Assembly (NCBI RefSeq): GCF_031326345.1
Contig: NZ_CP133671.1
Coordinates: forward strand, 2,480,001 to 2,544,000
Length of the DNA: 64,000 bases
Direction: 5' to 3'
DNA from: Aureispira sp. CCB-E
GTDB lineage: Bacteria; Bacteroidota; Bacteroidia; Chitinophagales; Saprospiraceae
In this document: positions 22,901-29,081 of the stretch, piece after piece
How positions within the stretch are numbered: the first letter of the stretch is position 1
Layout of the letters: every line of letters begins with the position of its first letter
Notes under the pieces: generated by a model
What the model saw: the letters and a program-made list of their open reading frames with translations, nothing else
Told to the model about the DNA's origin: nothing
Databases searched by the model: none
Program-made: the position numbers and the translations under genes

Positions 22901-25900
22901 AGGAACTACTTCTATCGCTGGATATACGTACTTGTGGGATGCAAATGCAGGCAACCAAACAACAGCGACAGCTACGAACTTGCCTGGTGGTGTTCCAATT
23001 AGTGTTACTGTAACAGATAACAATGGCTGTACTGGTGTGACTACTGTGACAATTGCTCAACCAGCAAATGTATTATTAGTAAACCCAGTTGTTACATCGA
23101 ATTACAATGGTCAAGATATTTCTTGTAATGCAGCGTGTGATGGAGCAGCACAAGTTCAAGTAACTGGAGGTATCCCAGGATACAACATTACTTGGTCTAC
23201 AGGTGCAACAGTAGATTCTATTGCAAACTTATGTGCAGGAACTTATGCTGTAACAGTGACAGATAACGGTGGATGTACCGTTGTAGATTCTGTAGTAGTG
23301 ACAGATCCTGCTGTATTGACAGCTGGAATTGTTACTCAAAACAATGTTTCTTGTACTGGTGGTGCAGATGCTTGTGTTGAGGTTGGAGCATTAGGAGGAA
23401 CACCTGGATATACTTACGCTATCCAACCTGGTGTCACTCAAGCAAACAACGGATTGTTCTGTAACTTACCTGTGGGTACTTATACTGTAACAGTTACTGA
23501 CTTGAACTTCTGTGCAACTACTGTTGGCGTAACAATTACAGAGCCAGCGACATTACCAACAACAACAGTTAGTGTAACATCAAATTACAATGGACAAGAT
23601 GTAAGTTGCTTTGGAGCTTGTGATGGTATTTTGACGGCAACACCTAGTGGAGGAACAGCGCCTTACACGTACAGTTGGTCAGGAACAACACAAACAACAC
23701 AGACTGTAACAGGAATGTGTGCAGGTACTTACTCTGTATTGATTACAGATTCATTAGGATGTACAGCATCTGCTGTAGTAACGATCAACAACCCTGCTCA
23801 ATTGACAGCATCGTTGACAAATACTGTAGATGCATTATGCTTTGGAGATTCTACAGGTTCAGCAACCTTTACAGTAACAGGAGGAACAGCTCCTTATACT
23901 TATAGTGCAGGAGGAAACTCTGTGACGACTGTAAATACATCAGCAACAGTTAATAATTTGGTAGCAGGACCTTATACTGCATCTATCACAGATGCTAATG
24001 GATGTACGGTTCCAGTTTCCTTTATTATTTCTTCTCCACCACAATTGATTGCAACAGCAACCGTAACTTCTTCTTACCAAAATGGATCGGTAATTAGTTG
24101 TGCAGGTGCTTGTGATGGAGCGGCTACTGCTGTAGGTGTAGGTGGTAACCCAGGAAGCACTTACAACTTCTTATGGAGTTCAAGTGCAGGCGGTCAAACA
24201 ACCTTTACAGCAACTGGTTTGTGTGCAGGAACACATACTGTAAGCATCACTGATCAAAATGGATGTGTGGCTGTAGATACAGTAGTTCTTGTAGAACCAC
24301 AACCATTGACAGCAACAAGCACGCAAGTAAATGTGAACTGTTTTGGAGATTCTACAGGATCTATCCAAATGACAGCAAACGGAGGTACGCCAGTATATAC
24401 TTATACATTAGGTGCAGAAACGAACTTTACAGGTCTATTTACAGACTTGACAGCGGGAACATACTGCATCACAGTTAGAGATACGAATGGTTGTAGTATC
24501 ATAGAATGTGTTACTATAACTCAAAATACACAGCTGCAAACAGTAACCTTAGTTACTTCAAACTACAATGGTGCACACACAAGCTGCTTTAGCAGTGCAG
24601 ATGGTGCGGCTAGAGTAAATGTAACAGGAGGTCAAGCAGCTTACAGTTACCAGTGGTCAACAACACCAGTTCAAACAACACAAGTAGCAACTGGCTTGAT
24701 GGGAGGTACTTACTATGTTACCGTAACCGATACTTTAGGTTGTGTTGCGATAGATAGTGTTGTGGTAACCCCAGCAGATAGCTTGATTCTAAATGTTGTC
24801 GATACAGTACATGTTGCTTGTTTCGGTCAACCTACAGGATCATTTACAGTAGCTGCTAGCGGAGGAGTTGGACCATACTTGTACTCATTTGATGGAGGGG
24901 CTACCTTTACCAATACAGTACAATACACGAATTTGCCAGCGAATATGATTGGAGCTGGATACTGTGTGATCGTTAGAGATGCGAATGGATGTGAAACAAC
25001 AACTTGTATCCGTATCAATGAGCCTACTCAATTGCAAGGCTTGGCAGATAGCTTGATTATGGTAAGTTGCTTTGGTGGAGCAGACGGAATTATTGCTGTA
25101 ACAGGAGTGGGCGGAACAGCACCATACTTATACAGCTTTAATGGTGGTTCTTTCGATACGACTAGAATCTTTACAGGATTAGCGGCACAAAACTACACCA
25201 TCGATATTCAAGATGCTAATGGATGTATCTTCTCGATGACCAACCAAATTATCACACAACCAGCAGAGTTGATCTTAACCGTAGATACACTACGTAATCC
25301 AACTTGTACGGGACAATGTGATGGTGTGATTGAGTTGAGTGCAGTAGATGGCACTCCTGGATACGAGTTCTCTATTGATGGTGTCAACTATCAATTGTCA
25401 GGTATTTTCTCTGGCTTGTGTGCGGGAGGTTATACGGTATACGTAAGAGATGCTCAAGGATGTATTACTAGTCGAACAGTAATTTTAGTACAACCTACAC
25501 CAGTAGTTGCCAATGCAGCTGTCACTTCATTCTACCCAGCAGGATCAAACATTCAATTTAATGTTTCTTGCTTTGGTGAGTGTGATGGTTCTGCAGTAGC
25601 AACACCAACTGGAGGTACACCAAGTACAGCAGGTACTTATACTTACCAGTGGTCTTTAGGTGGTGCAACAACAGATACAATTACAGGTCTGTGTGCTAAT
25701 ACAGTATACACAGTAACTGTAACCGATATTAATGGATGTACAGCAGTTGATTCTGTTGTTTTGACAGAGCCAACAGAATTGGCAGGAGTATTTACTCAAG
25801 TAACACCTGAAACTTGTGCAGGTAATGACGATGGAGTTATCGTTGTAACAGCAACTTCAGGAACAGGCGCAGGATCATATACTTATGATATCGGTGCAGG

Positions 25901-28900
25901 ACCAGTAACCAATGGTGTCTTCACCAATCTTGCAGGTTCTTTGACAGGTACTTCTTACTCTGTGACAATTACAGATGCAAATGGATGTACAGCAGTTCTA
26001 GACACATTAATCTATGAGCCAGCATCCGTTACTATTTTGCCAACAAGTGGTGTAACTAGCGACTACAATGGATTTGATATCTCTTGCTTTGGTGCAGCAG
26101 ATGGAGAGTTAACAGTAGTTCACACAGGAGGAACAACTCCAATTAGCTACTTGTGGGATGTTAATACAGGTGCTCAAACAACAGCAACTGCAACAGGATT
26201 GAGAGCTGGAACTTATTGTGTGACAGTAACAGATGCCAATGGCTGTGCCGTTGATACTTGCTTGACATTGACACAACCAACACCATTAACAATGACTGCA
26301 ACAACTGATTCTGCAGGATGTACTGGTGCTAATGGAGGTAGCGTTTCTGCTATTCCTTCTGGAGGAACGGGAGCATATACTTATGCAATAGATAGCACAG
26401 GATCTGGAATTCCTAGCGTGTTTGGAACAGACAGTACATGGTCTAACTTGACAGCTGGTACTTATACAATTTACGTACAAGATACCAACGGTTGTGGACC
26501 AGTTCAACAAACAGTAACTGTTGGTCAAGGTGCGCCAATCGTACCAAATGTAAATGTACTAACACCATATAATGGGCAACAAATCAGTTGTAATGGTGCT
26601 ACTGATGCAACGGCAACTGTCACGGCTACTGGTGGTACTGTTGGAGGTATCTTCTTTACTTATCAATGGGATGCTGCAGCAGGTAACCAAACAACTAGTA
26701 CGGTTACAGGATTAGGAGCAGGTACTTACTTTGTAACGATTACAGATACAGTTTCTAACTGTACTGAAGTTGTCTCAGTAGTAATAACAGAGCCAACAGC
26801 TGTAACGCTAGCAACAGATACCGTAATTAATGTTGGATGTAATGGAACAGCAACGGGTGCTGTTCAAGTAACAGCAACAGGAGGAACTCCTGGTTACACA
26901 TACAGTACAAGCTTTGTGGCAGCAGGAACGAATACAACAGGTATCTTTACGAACTTGCCTGCTGGAACGTATGATGTTTATGCAATCGATCAAAATGGAT
27001 GTGGGGATACACTATCTGTAACTATTATAGATGCAAACCCAATTACAATTGACTTAGATTCTGTTAACATTTCTTGTTCTGACTTAGTTGATGGACAGGT
27101 TGTAGCAACAGTAACAGGTGGAACACCATTTACAACAGGATTTGGATACACCGTATCTTGGACTGGTCCTTCTGGATCAATTACCGCAGTAGATACTTTA
27201 TTCAATGTACCTGCAGGAACATACACTATGACAGTCTTGGATGCGGCAGGATGTACGCAAACCGCTAGTACTACAGTATTGGCACCAGCGCCAATTGTGG
27301 TAACGGCAACAAGCGTAACGCCAGCAACATGTGGAGATTCTACAGGAGTAATTACATTGACAGCTACTGGAGGTCCTTCTGTACTGGACGGTGTATTGGG
27401 AGCATACGAGTTCTCTTTAGACGGAGGTACTACTTTCACTAGAGGAACGAACCCAATTACTTTCAGTAACTTGGCAAGTGGTAGTTACCAAATTGTTGTA
27501 AGAGACACTAATAATACAGCTTGTATTGATGTAGAAACAGTTGATTTGGGTAGCAATAGCGATATCTCTGGATTCACTACAACTACCAATGAAACTTGTG
27601 ACGGCTATGCAGATGGTACTGCAACAGCATTTGCTACAAGTTCAGCAGGAGGATTTACTTACCAATGGTATTCTAGTAATGTACCTGGAATCATCTTTAA
27701 CACAAACCAAACAGCTACAAACTTAGCAGGTAACGTGTCAGATGTAGACGGAGACGGAATCTTAGATACTTTGTTCACTTACTATGTAATTGTAACCGAT
27801 GCTAGTCCTTGTGTGGATACATTCCCTGCATACATCATTGGACCTGATTCATTGACAGTGAATGCTAGCTTAGTACAAGATGTAAGCTGCTTTGGTGGCA
27901 ATGATGGAGCGGCAACGGCAACAGTTGTGGGTAGAGATACTAGTGTAGTAACCTTCTTATGGAATAATGGTGCTACAACAAACTTTGCTAATGATTTGAG
28001 CACAATGGGCTTAGATTCTATGCCATACATTGTAACTATTACAGATACTGCAGGATGTATGAGTTCAGATACCGTATTTGTATCTCAACCATCACAACCA
28101 GTAACGGGAGCTTATTCAGGTAGTACAGTAACTTGTGCAGATAGTAGCAATGGAGTAATAACAATTGATTCAGTTGTTGGTGGAACAGCACCATATTTGT
28201 ACTCTTTTGCAGCAATTGGACCTTATGGTTCTGATGCAATCTTATCACAAGGTTTACCAGCAGGTATGTACACCGTTTATACACAGGATGCCAATGGATG
28301 TATTGATTCTACGGAGAATATTATTATCCGTGATACAATAGACTATATTGTAACTGCGTTTATGGATCAAACCATCAACATGGGAGAAACTGTAACGCTT
28401 TATGGAACAGTTAACAATTCAGGAATTGATAGTTCATTAGTAACATGGTCTCAATTAGATCCGAATACAGGAATTATGAGTATTGTCTCTACAGGAGCTA
28501 GCTCTCTTGAAGGATTTACTCCTGATACCTTCTTTACAGATATGCAATTTGTTTTATCATTGAATAATGGATGTGGAGACAGCTCAATTGTAACCATTGA
28601 AGTGAATCAACAACAAACAGTATTCGTTCCAAATGCCTTCTCACCAAACGGTGACGGTACAAACGATATCTTTACGGTGTATGGTTCAAGCGATGTGAAG
28701 AGAGTTAAATCATTCATGGTATTTGATAGATGGGGTGAATTAGTTCATATCGGAGAGGACTTCGCACCAAATAGTATTGATCCTAACCACGGATGGGATG
28801 GTACATTTAGAGGAAAAGCAATGAATCCAGCAGTATTTGTTTACTTTGCTGAGGTTGAGCTAACCAACGGTGAGACAGTAATCCGTAAAGGTGACGTAAC

Positions 28901-28913
28901 TTTGATCAAATAA
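7977..28913 (+). CDS. Giant T9SS-secreted SprB-repeat adhesin-like protein
   Basis: The 6,978-residue product (about 700 kDa) has a signal peptide ending ...GTQEANA; ATG at 8019 is an alternative start. Domains in order: N-terminal module (45-300, with DYDGDSLNYSL), cadherin/Ig-like region (305-420), PKD/Ig-like domains (419-598), right-handed beta-helix start (about 599-740), Gly-rich/collagen-like insert (741-1075), further Ig/PKD-like region (about 1080-1382), about 66 SprB repeats (1383-6785), linker, and a gliding-motility-associated C-terminal domain (about 6881-6978, FVPNAFSPNGDGTNDIF ... FDRWGELV ... VYFAEVEL) that marks type B T9SS cargo. SprB of Flavobacterium is a mobile surface adhesin for gliding. 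This protein is probably a surface adhesin or filament; its exact role is unknown. A PorP/SprF gene follows. Confidence 0.93.
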   Translation: MLKILYLHAKQSYPMLRCKQLLVPLLNVFLMLGIFLLGTQEANATHAKGVDVSYVCLGPTASGMQYALTLNIYRDCNGIGLPNNQTISYTGTSISTGNPCTGSVSSSRQSIEDITPNCSTQQSSCGGGNGSFGVEKHTYTATITIPFDCSNIVFSWRLCCRNNSITTLVGSPAMYAETRNIFNNAATCNNSPIFLNPPAAYTCIGQQVFYNHGAIDYDGDSLNYSLVPCLENANDPVPYQPGFSGTAPFGPSDPVTIDAQTGAIAFTPTSLHVGVLCVLVEEYRNGILIGSTMRDIQFEVLNCNNANPILSGVNNSGQGSVNFTTSTCFGSQLCFDIVGSDPPNPGDVLSMSYDQSIPNSTFTVSGPGVPSGNQITGTFCWTPTVFDIGTHTFTVTIQDDACPLVGSNTFTYTINVISNPNDPVDAGPDASICLGDCTPLSATTTSPNGVSYSWSPTIGLSDPNIPNPVACPPSTTTYSVVLTYNDGCTSTDQVTVTVEDDPPLAVAPNNINACGGAPLVLTATTDAPSMNFTFTELPPLGTATVPNTVTGPTATAPVTIPNAPGTYQWNVEVANPFTGCSSSEIITITVGDSVAEPACRNIYVSTSGSSSASGSQFDPVNIQEALRRAACNNSVIKLATGTYNIDTALNITSNLTVEGGFIENQAWLKTSEVGATTINRTRNNAGGVLNADRHLTAVEVFGSSYFRLQDLTITTDDAVVPGTSTYGIFMNNASNYNITRVNIEPGNATNGTNGTTGCSGTDGQPGTNGQDGLPNGQSDNIQGGNGGFGGNSCGSFAVIFGGGGGRNADLGNGLGVGADGASASAGVVDGGAGGGGGRGGNADDGAAGGSSGRGGTPLSPPAGCSATGSGLGSAASGGLGGGRNTLGDGLAFNNGTPNVGQPGTPGIAGVVGCAGADGAPGLQVACRYTVGAQGATGMSGSGGSGGGGGGGGGGQGGPCGCVNGTGAAGGGGGGGGAGGLGGTGGFGGGGSFGVYMCSNGANGFIEHCHISAGNPGAGGIGGAGGVGGNGGAGGNGGNGTAAEVQNGGAGGAGGAGGSGGVGGNGQPGIAVNIFWDGGGTVPVAQDSTYELYNQQIIYVENTNCTNAEVMFWDSSRVASHPNTTALPQIIPVGLPNTTVTNWTFDAVGSNTVPPTGTFNADTTRYNNVGRYSIIHNTCVGCPASGGAAGNALEEYRGFHNIAFDKAFKPNIITSANVIGVDTFQLCVGDFATFGSSVFGDTTRWEFNGAIPNPGNVQNIPSTQFNVSGFFMIELFLITDCCGDTPTDTAYLYVDPVPNVTGNGNQTVCLGDSALLTIGGLSATDTVIWSPTSNLAFISEDSVLVSPTATTTYTASVYSLVTTGGQTRLSCPVSLSYTVNVNPLPDPAMSSTDVVCNNDGTATATPAAGTYDFVWSNGLTENGVATSTIVNLAAGTYCVTVTNTVTGCVDTGCVFVAPAVAVPGVFATNITPVTCAGANDGTVTIGTLNGTAPYTYVWDTIVPGIVSPTSSNYTVTGLPPRDYTVTATDNNGCQSQITFNIPTPDPLTIAIIDTTHPVCQNDTGRIEIEGQGGTGLITYIWSNGTTTSTGILSGIDTGFYCVTVVDDNNCTNTLCINLDAQQVLTTAIDIASPILCNGGTACIGVNATGGSGSYTYSWSGGGITPFTTGSDTACNFPADAGAYTVLVTDNTFGCTTTADIFVTEPPLLTSTISSQSNVSCNGDSTGIATVSGTGGTTPYTFLWDANANNQTTAAATNLPAGTYCVTITDSLGCTAVSCATITQPATGVDVNASVTTPISCFGGANGEATAVGANGTPGTTGYTYTWSNGQTGAVLIGGSVAGSPYTVVVRDSLGCEDSTTISFTQPSAVTASIASTISVTCFGDSTGQATAAGTGGTGPYTFQWGLNTGNQTGPTATGLSTIGGPYCVIVTDANGCTDSICVTIPQPGSALTSSAGVIDNANCAGASDGIAFATGAGGTGAISYIWDGGTATGATTDTITGLAAGVYCVTVSDANNCENTHCVTITEPSAVTATISGFTDALCFGDSTGTATVVGSGGNAGTAYTYLWSTTPAQTTATATNLAAGTYTVTVSDDSLCVGTASVTISQPSQVNVIASVISNFNGSQVSCPTASDGSVTANASGGTGGYTFGWSPAGAGQTLNGVDTGMYIVTATDANGCTALDTTNVVPPAPVVVTITSTTNVNCFGTATGSATANGTGGSGGPYTYVWTDGSTGATNSNLSAGVHCVTVEDVNNCPVVTCVTITQPSAAVSGAITIDTTISCNNGSDGDIHVVATGGTPFTVNQPNGTGYTYVWTNGSTDTSAMNLAVGQHCVTITDSLGCSFVSCVTLTEPTAVTATISATQDIDCTGDSTGTATVVGSGGTPNVPAPAYTFEWSDGQVTQTATGLAANTSYSVTVSDANGCPAVTNITLSQPANAVDVGTAVISDYNGQDISCVGASDGSAVATGSGGSGSYTFDWGLTTNDTLSNVGAGTYMVTITDSLGCTDTASVTLANPPALTATITAQSDVLCKGDSTGSATVTAGGGTGVYSYLWSDGRTGATNNNLPNGTHTVTVTDANNCTVSTSVTINEPALALTFATIVIDSTVSCNGGSDGGITAFGAGGTGAYSFAWDNGASTASITGIDEGTYCVTVTDANGCTADTCVIMTEPTPVVATISGSTNVSCFGDSTGTATVTGSGGTELGAYDFLWSDGQTTATATGLAANTLYQVTVTDDNGCTGVTNITLTQPLSAVNVGASIISDYNGQDVSCAGATDGAAAAVGAGGTGAYMFDWGSTTNDTLSNIGAGTYTVTITDANGCTDTASVTLANPPVLTATITAQSNVLCFGDSTGSATVTAGGGTGAYSYLWSDGRTGATNNNLPNGTHTVTVTDANSCTATASVTINQPAAALTFASVVIDSTVSCNGGSDGGITAFGAGGTGAYSFAWDNGASTASITGIDEGTYCVTVTDANGCTADTCVIMTEPTPVVATISGSTNVSCFGDSTGTATVTGSGGTELGAYDFLWSDGQTTATATGLAANTLYQVTVTDDNGCTGVTSILLTQPTATLTAGATVNTNYNGQDVSCNGATDGEISVVGSGGTPFTGSNPYTYNWNTTATNDTLTVGAGTYTVTVTDSLGCTAVATVTVNEPALLTAAIANGQTNVACFGDSTGQATVNANGGTVVGNYSFVWDNGVTTALNGNLPAGVQCVTVTDANGCLATTCATITQPSSAILVANATVNSNVSCNGGNDGEATVTASGGTPGVAGYNFNWAGLAQTTGNITGLSAGTYCVTITDSLGCAIDTCITITQPTPVTATITNINNVSCFGDSTGSATVTGGGGTVLGAYTFLWDANAGNQTTATATGLAANTSYCVTVTDDNGCTATTCVTLTQPNLLTVSGSEVTPVACAGESNGSIQATATGGSGTLNYTWGANTGGATTDTVTGLSAGVYCVTVTDSLGCTATTCVTLTEPSAITVTATAVVDVVCRGDSTGEITVAATGGAGGYTFLWDAAAGNRTTTTVAGLGAGTYCVIVTDASGCRDSLCVTLSQPATAVDVTANVISNYNGSQIECFGDSSGVAVAMATGGTAAVDYQYAWTITSQTSDTAVGLPDGTFCVTVTDDFGCTDTACVTIAEPTPVVATITATTNVACLGECTGTATVAGSGGTGSAYTYLWDANAGNQTTATATNLCTGLYGVTISDVNGCVGVATVSISEPNTAVQATAIVSSNYNGQDVSCNNAFDGEATASAVGGTPGSGYTFQWNGAASGQTTAVATGLGANILYCVTVTDANGCIDSACVTLTEPTAIIPTVDTTINVACFGDSTGAATVSATGGVAPYSYLWDAAAGNQTTATAVGLAANSYTVTVTDANGCQGAAVVVVGQPSGPIDVDAVITSSYGGGTPLQCFGDSSGSALATISGGTAPYTQIWGHGPTTLAVNNLSDGTYCITVTDSLGCMDTACVTLSQPTQVTVSLVSTTDASCNGGCDGTATVVASGGIPGYTYQWDAAAGSQTTATATGLCIGVYEVSATDANGCIATFNVTISEPATSVVASAIVTSNYNGAQVSCVGSSDGQATATASGGTTAVAGVYTYVWTNGTINSTLDSVPAGVYCVTVSDDNGCSDIACVTITNPSQVTATITTTNDVACLGDSTGSATVTATGGTGGYTYLWEAAAGSQTTATATNLAAGSYIVTVTDANGCTSQAIAIINQPSATLVAGATITNNVACFGDSSGAAQLNIIGGTAPYSIAWNHGPTTATITGLPDGTYCAIVTDSLGCMDTACVTLLEPTPVTASVTTTPADCRGAATGTATVTANGGTPGTNGYTYLWDANAGNQTTATATGLSAALSPYTVTVTDGNGCTTTASAIVTEPATSVNTALVVLSNYNGAQVSCNGSSDAIVGVTLSGGTTPYTYLWSNGSTNDTLTGVGAGQHCVTVTDANGCSDIACITVTEPSVITATISATNNVACFGECTGTATVSGAGGTENGTYNVLWDANAGNQTTATAINLCAGSYNVTITDDNGCTAVTTVIITEPSNGLAATITATSNYNGQQISCAGASDGELTATATGGSGAGTYSFAWVSNPSVTNVATGLSAAGNPHCVIVTDANGCVDTACFNLVDPTPLTASSTQTNVSCNGGSNGTATVVPTGGTGTYTYTWDANAANQTTATATGLAAGPYCVTVTDANGCQVTTCVNITEPTLLTTTATIASNYNGQNVSCNGANDGIVFATPSGGTMPYTYAWSTLGAGTGDTITNASAGQVIVIVTDSLGCTATDTVVLTEPTPVTASITASTNATCNGQCDGSATVSGAGGTVTTGYTFLWSATAGSQTTATATNLCAGTHTVTVTDNNGCTNVTSVTITEPLLGVSATATVTSNFNGQDVSCNGACDGTATATGAGGTVTTGYTYLWDANAGNQTTDTAFNLCAGTYTVTISDNGGCSNTATVTITEPSTVVATISSTVSVSCGGGSDGQATVTGSGGTTSIAGYTYLWDANAGNQTTATATNLPGGVPISVTVTDNNGCTGVTTVTIAQPANVLLVNPVVTSNYNGQDISCNAACDGAAQVQVTGGIPGYNITWSTGATVDSIANLCAGTYAVTVTDNGGCTVVDSVVVTDPAVLTAGIVTQNNVSCTGGADACVEVGALGGTPGYTYAIQPGVTQANNGLFCNLPVGTYTVTVTDLNFCATTVGVTITEPATLPTTTVSVTSNYNGQDVSCFGACDGILTATPSGGTAPYTYSWSGTTQTTQTVTGMCAGTYSVLITDSLGCTASAVVTINNPAQLTASLTNTVDALCFGDSTGSATFTVTGGTAPYTYSAGGNSVTTVNTSATVNNLVAGPYTASITDANGCTVPVSFIISSPPQLIATATVTSSYQNGSVISCAGACDGAATAVGVGGNPGSTYNFLWSSSAGGQTTFTATGLCAGTHTVSITDQNGCVAVDTVVLVEPQPLTATSTQVNVNCFGDSTGSIQMTANGGTPVYTYTLGAETNFTGLFTDLTAGTYCITVRDTNGCSIIECVTITQNTQLQTVTLVTSNYNGAHTSCFSSADGAARVNVTGGQAAYSYQWSTTPVQTTQVATGLMGGTYYVTVTDTLGCVAIDSVVVTPADSLILNVVDTVHVACFGQPTGSFTVAASGGVGPYLYSFDGGATFTNTVQYTNLPANMIGAGYCVIVRDANGCETTTCIRINEPTQLQGLADSLIMVSCFGGADGIIAVTGVGGTAPYLYSFNGGSFDTTRIFTGLAAQNYTIDIQDANGCIFSMTNQIITQPAELILTVDTLRNPTCTGQCDGVIELSAVDGTPGYEFSIDGVNYQLSGIFSGLCAGGYTVYVRDAQGCITSRTVILVQPTPVVANAAVTSFYPAGSNIQFNVSCFGECDGSAVATPTGGTPSTAGTYTYQWSLGGATTDTITGLCANTVYTVTVTDINGCTAVDSVVLTEPTELAGVFTQVTPETCAGNDDGVIVVTATSGTGAGSYTYDIGAGPVTNGVFTNLAGSLTGTSYSVTITDANGCTAVLDTLIYEPASVTILPTSGVTSDYNGFDISCFGAADGELTVVHTGGTTPISYLWDVNTGAQTTATATGLRAGTYCVTVTDANGCAVDTCLTLTQPTPLTMTATTDSAGCTGANGGSVSAIPSGGTGAYTYAIDSTGSGIPSVFGTDSTWSNLTAGTYTIYVQDTNGCGPVQQTVTVGQGAPIVPNVNVLTPYNGQQISCNGATDATATVTATGGTVGGIFFTYQWDAAAGNQTTSTVTGLGAGTYFVTITDTVSNCTEVVSVVITEPTAVTLATDTVINVGCNGTATGAVQVTATGGTPGYTYSTSFVAAGTNTTGIFTNLPAGTYDVYAIDQNGCGDTLSVTIIDANPITIDLDSVNISCSDLVDGQVVATVTGGTPFTTGFGYTVSWTGPSGSITAVDTLFNVPAGTYTMTVLDAAGCTQTASTTVLAPAPIVVTATSVTPATCGDSTGVITLTATGGPSVLDGVLGAYEFSLDGGTTFTRGTNPITFSNLASGSYQIVVRDTNNTACIDVETVDLGSNSDISGFTTTTNETCDGYADGTATAFATSSAGGFTYQWYSSNVPGIIFNTNQTATNLAGNVSDVDGDGILDTLFTYYVIVTDASPCVDTFPAYIIGPDSLTVNASLVQDVSCFGGNDGAATATVVGRDTSVVTFLWNNGATTNFANDLSTMGLDSMPYIVTITDTAGCMSSDTVFVSQPSQPVTGAYSGSTVTCADSSNGVITIDSVVGGTAPYLYSFAAIGPYGSDAILSQGLPAGMYTVYTQDANGCIDSTENIIIRDTIDYIVTAFMDQTINMGETVTLYGTVNNSGIDSSLVTWSQLDPNTGIMSIVSTGASSLEGFTPDTFFTDMQFVLSLNNGCGDSSIVTIEVNQQQTVFVPNAFSPNGDGTNDIFTVYGSSDVKRVKSFMVFDRWGELVHIGEDFAPNSIDPNHGWDGTFRGKAMNPAVFVYFAEVELTNGETVIRKGDVTLIK
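10198..11200 (+). other. Gly-rich / collagen-like low-complexity segment of the giant gene
   Basis: This in-frame segment encodes GGX and GXX-type runs such as GGGGGGGGGGQGG and GTNGQDG. It is locally much richer in G and C than its surroundings. It interrupts a beta-helix: rungs (YFRLQDLTI, YNITRVNIEPG) precede it, and a further rung (GFIEHCHISAG) sits inside it between two Gly blocks. The frame stays open through the whole segment. Confidence 0.8.
12124..28330 (+). repeat. Array of about 66 SprB repeats inside the giant gene
   Basis: By hand count there are about 66 units of roughly 75-95 residues. Each has the pattern (V/I)SC-G-DG-ATV, GGT-YTY-W, a linker, then AG-Y-VTVTD-NGC and ITEP. 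Nearly every unit has a cysteine near its start and one in NGC. Optional extra cysteine pairs define three classes. From about 18657 to 24561, long units beginning SNYNGQDVSC alternate with short units. Confidence 0.9.
15773..17139 (+). repeat. Recent internal duplication (two 425-bp near-identical blocks)
   Basis: 15773-16197 and 16715-17139 are offset by 942 bp (314 codons) and differ at four bases, all third positions that keep the residue. They are part of a larger four-repeat unit (about 15300-16241 versus 16242-17183) that is more diverged in its first two repeats. Confidence 0.9.
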
Positions 28914-28922
28914 TAATAAATA

Positions 28923-28948
28923 GGAGCTGCCGAAGTTTTGGCGGCTCC
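28923..28948 (+). terminator. Hairpin after the giant gene (terminator or attenuator)
   Basis: Stem GGAGCTGCC (28923-28931) pairs with GGCGGCTCC (28940-28948), with one G-T pair and an 8-nt loop, followed by TTATTCTATT. It begins 9 nt after the stop codon and lies upstream of the PorP/SprF gene, so it may set the ratio between the two products or stabilise the 21-kb transcript. Confidence 0.65.
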
Positions 28949-29081
28949 TTATTCTATTAAAAAATCAAGTTTATATAAAGTAAGGCTCAGTCTTGAATTG
29001 AGCAGTAAGTAAATCAAAATAAATTGCAGGTTGATACCAAACCTGCCTTCCCAAAAGGAGAAGAATCAAAATCTAAAGATT

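Noticed and set aside
22734-23060. Minus-strand open frames of 91-108 codons in the SprB array
   Set aside because: Antisense shadows of the Thr/Ala-rich repeats, present because the array lacks reverse-strand stops in places. Cys/Ser-rich composition is not protein-like.
12124-28330. Tandem DNA repeats as a possible CRISPR or satellite array
   Set aside because: Units are about 225-285 bp, stay in one reading frame and encode SprB repeats; spacers and conserved short palindromes are absent.
29031-29081. TTG start for the PorP/SprF gene
   Set aside because: Would add 17 polar residues ahead of a textbook signal peptide that starts at ATG 29082.
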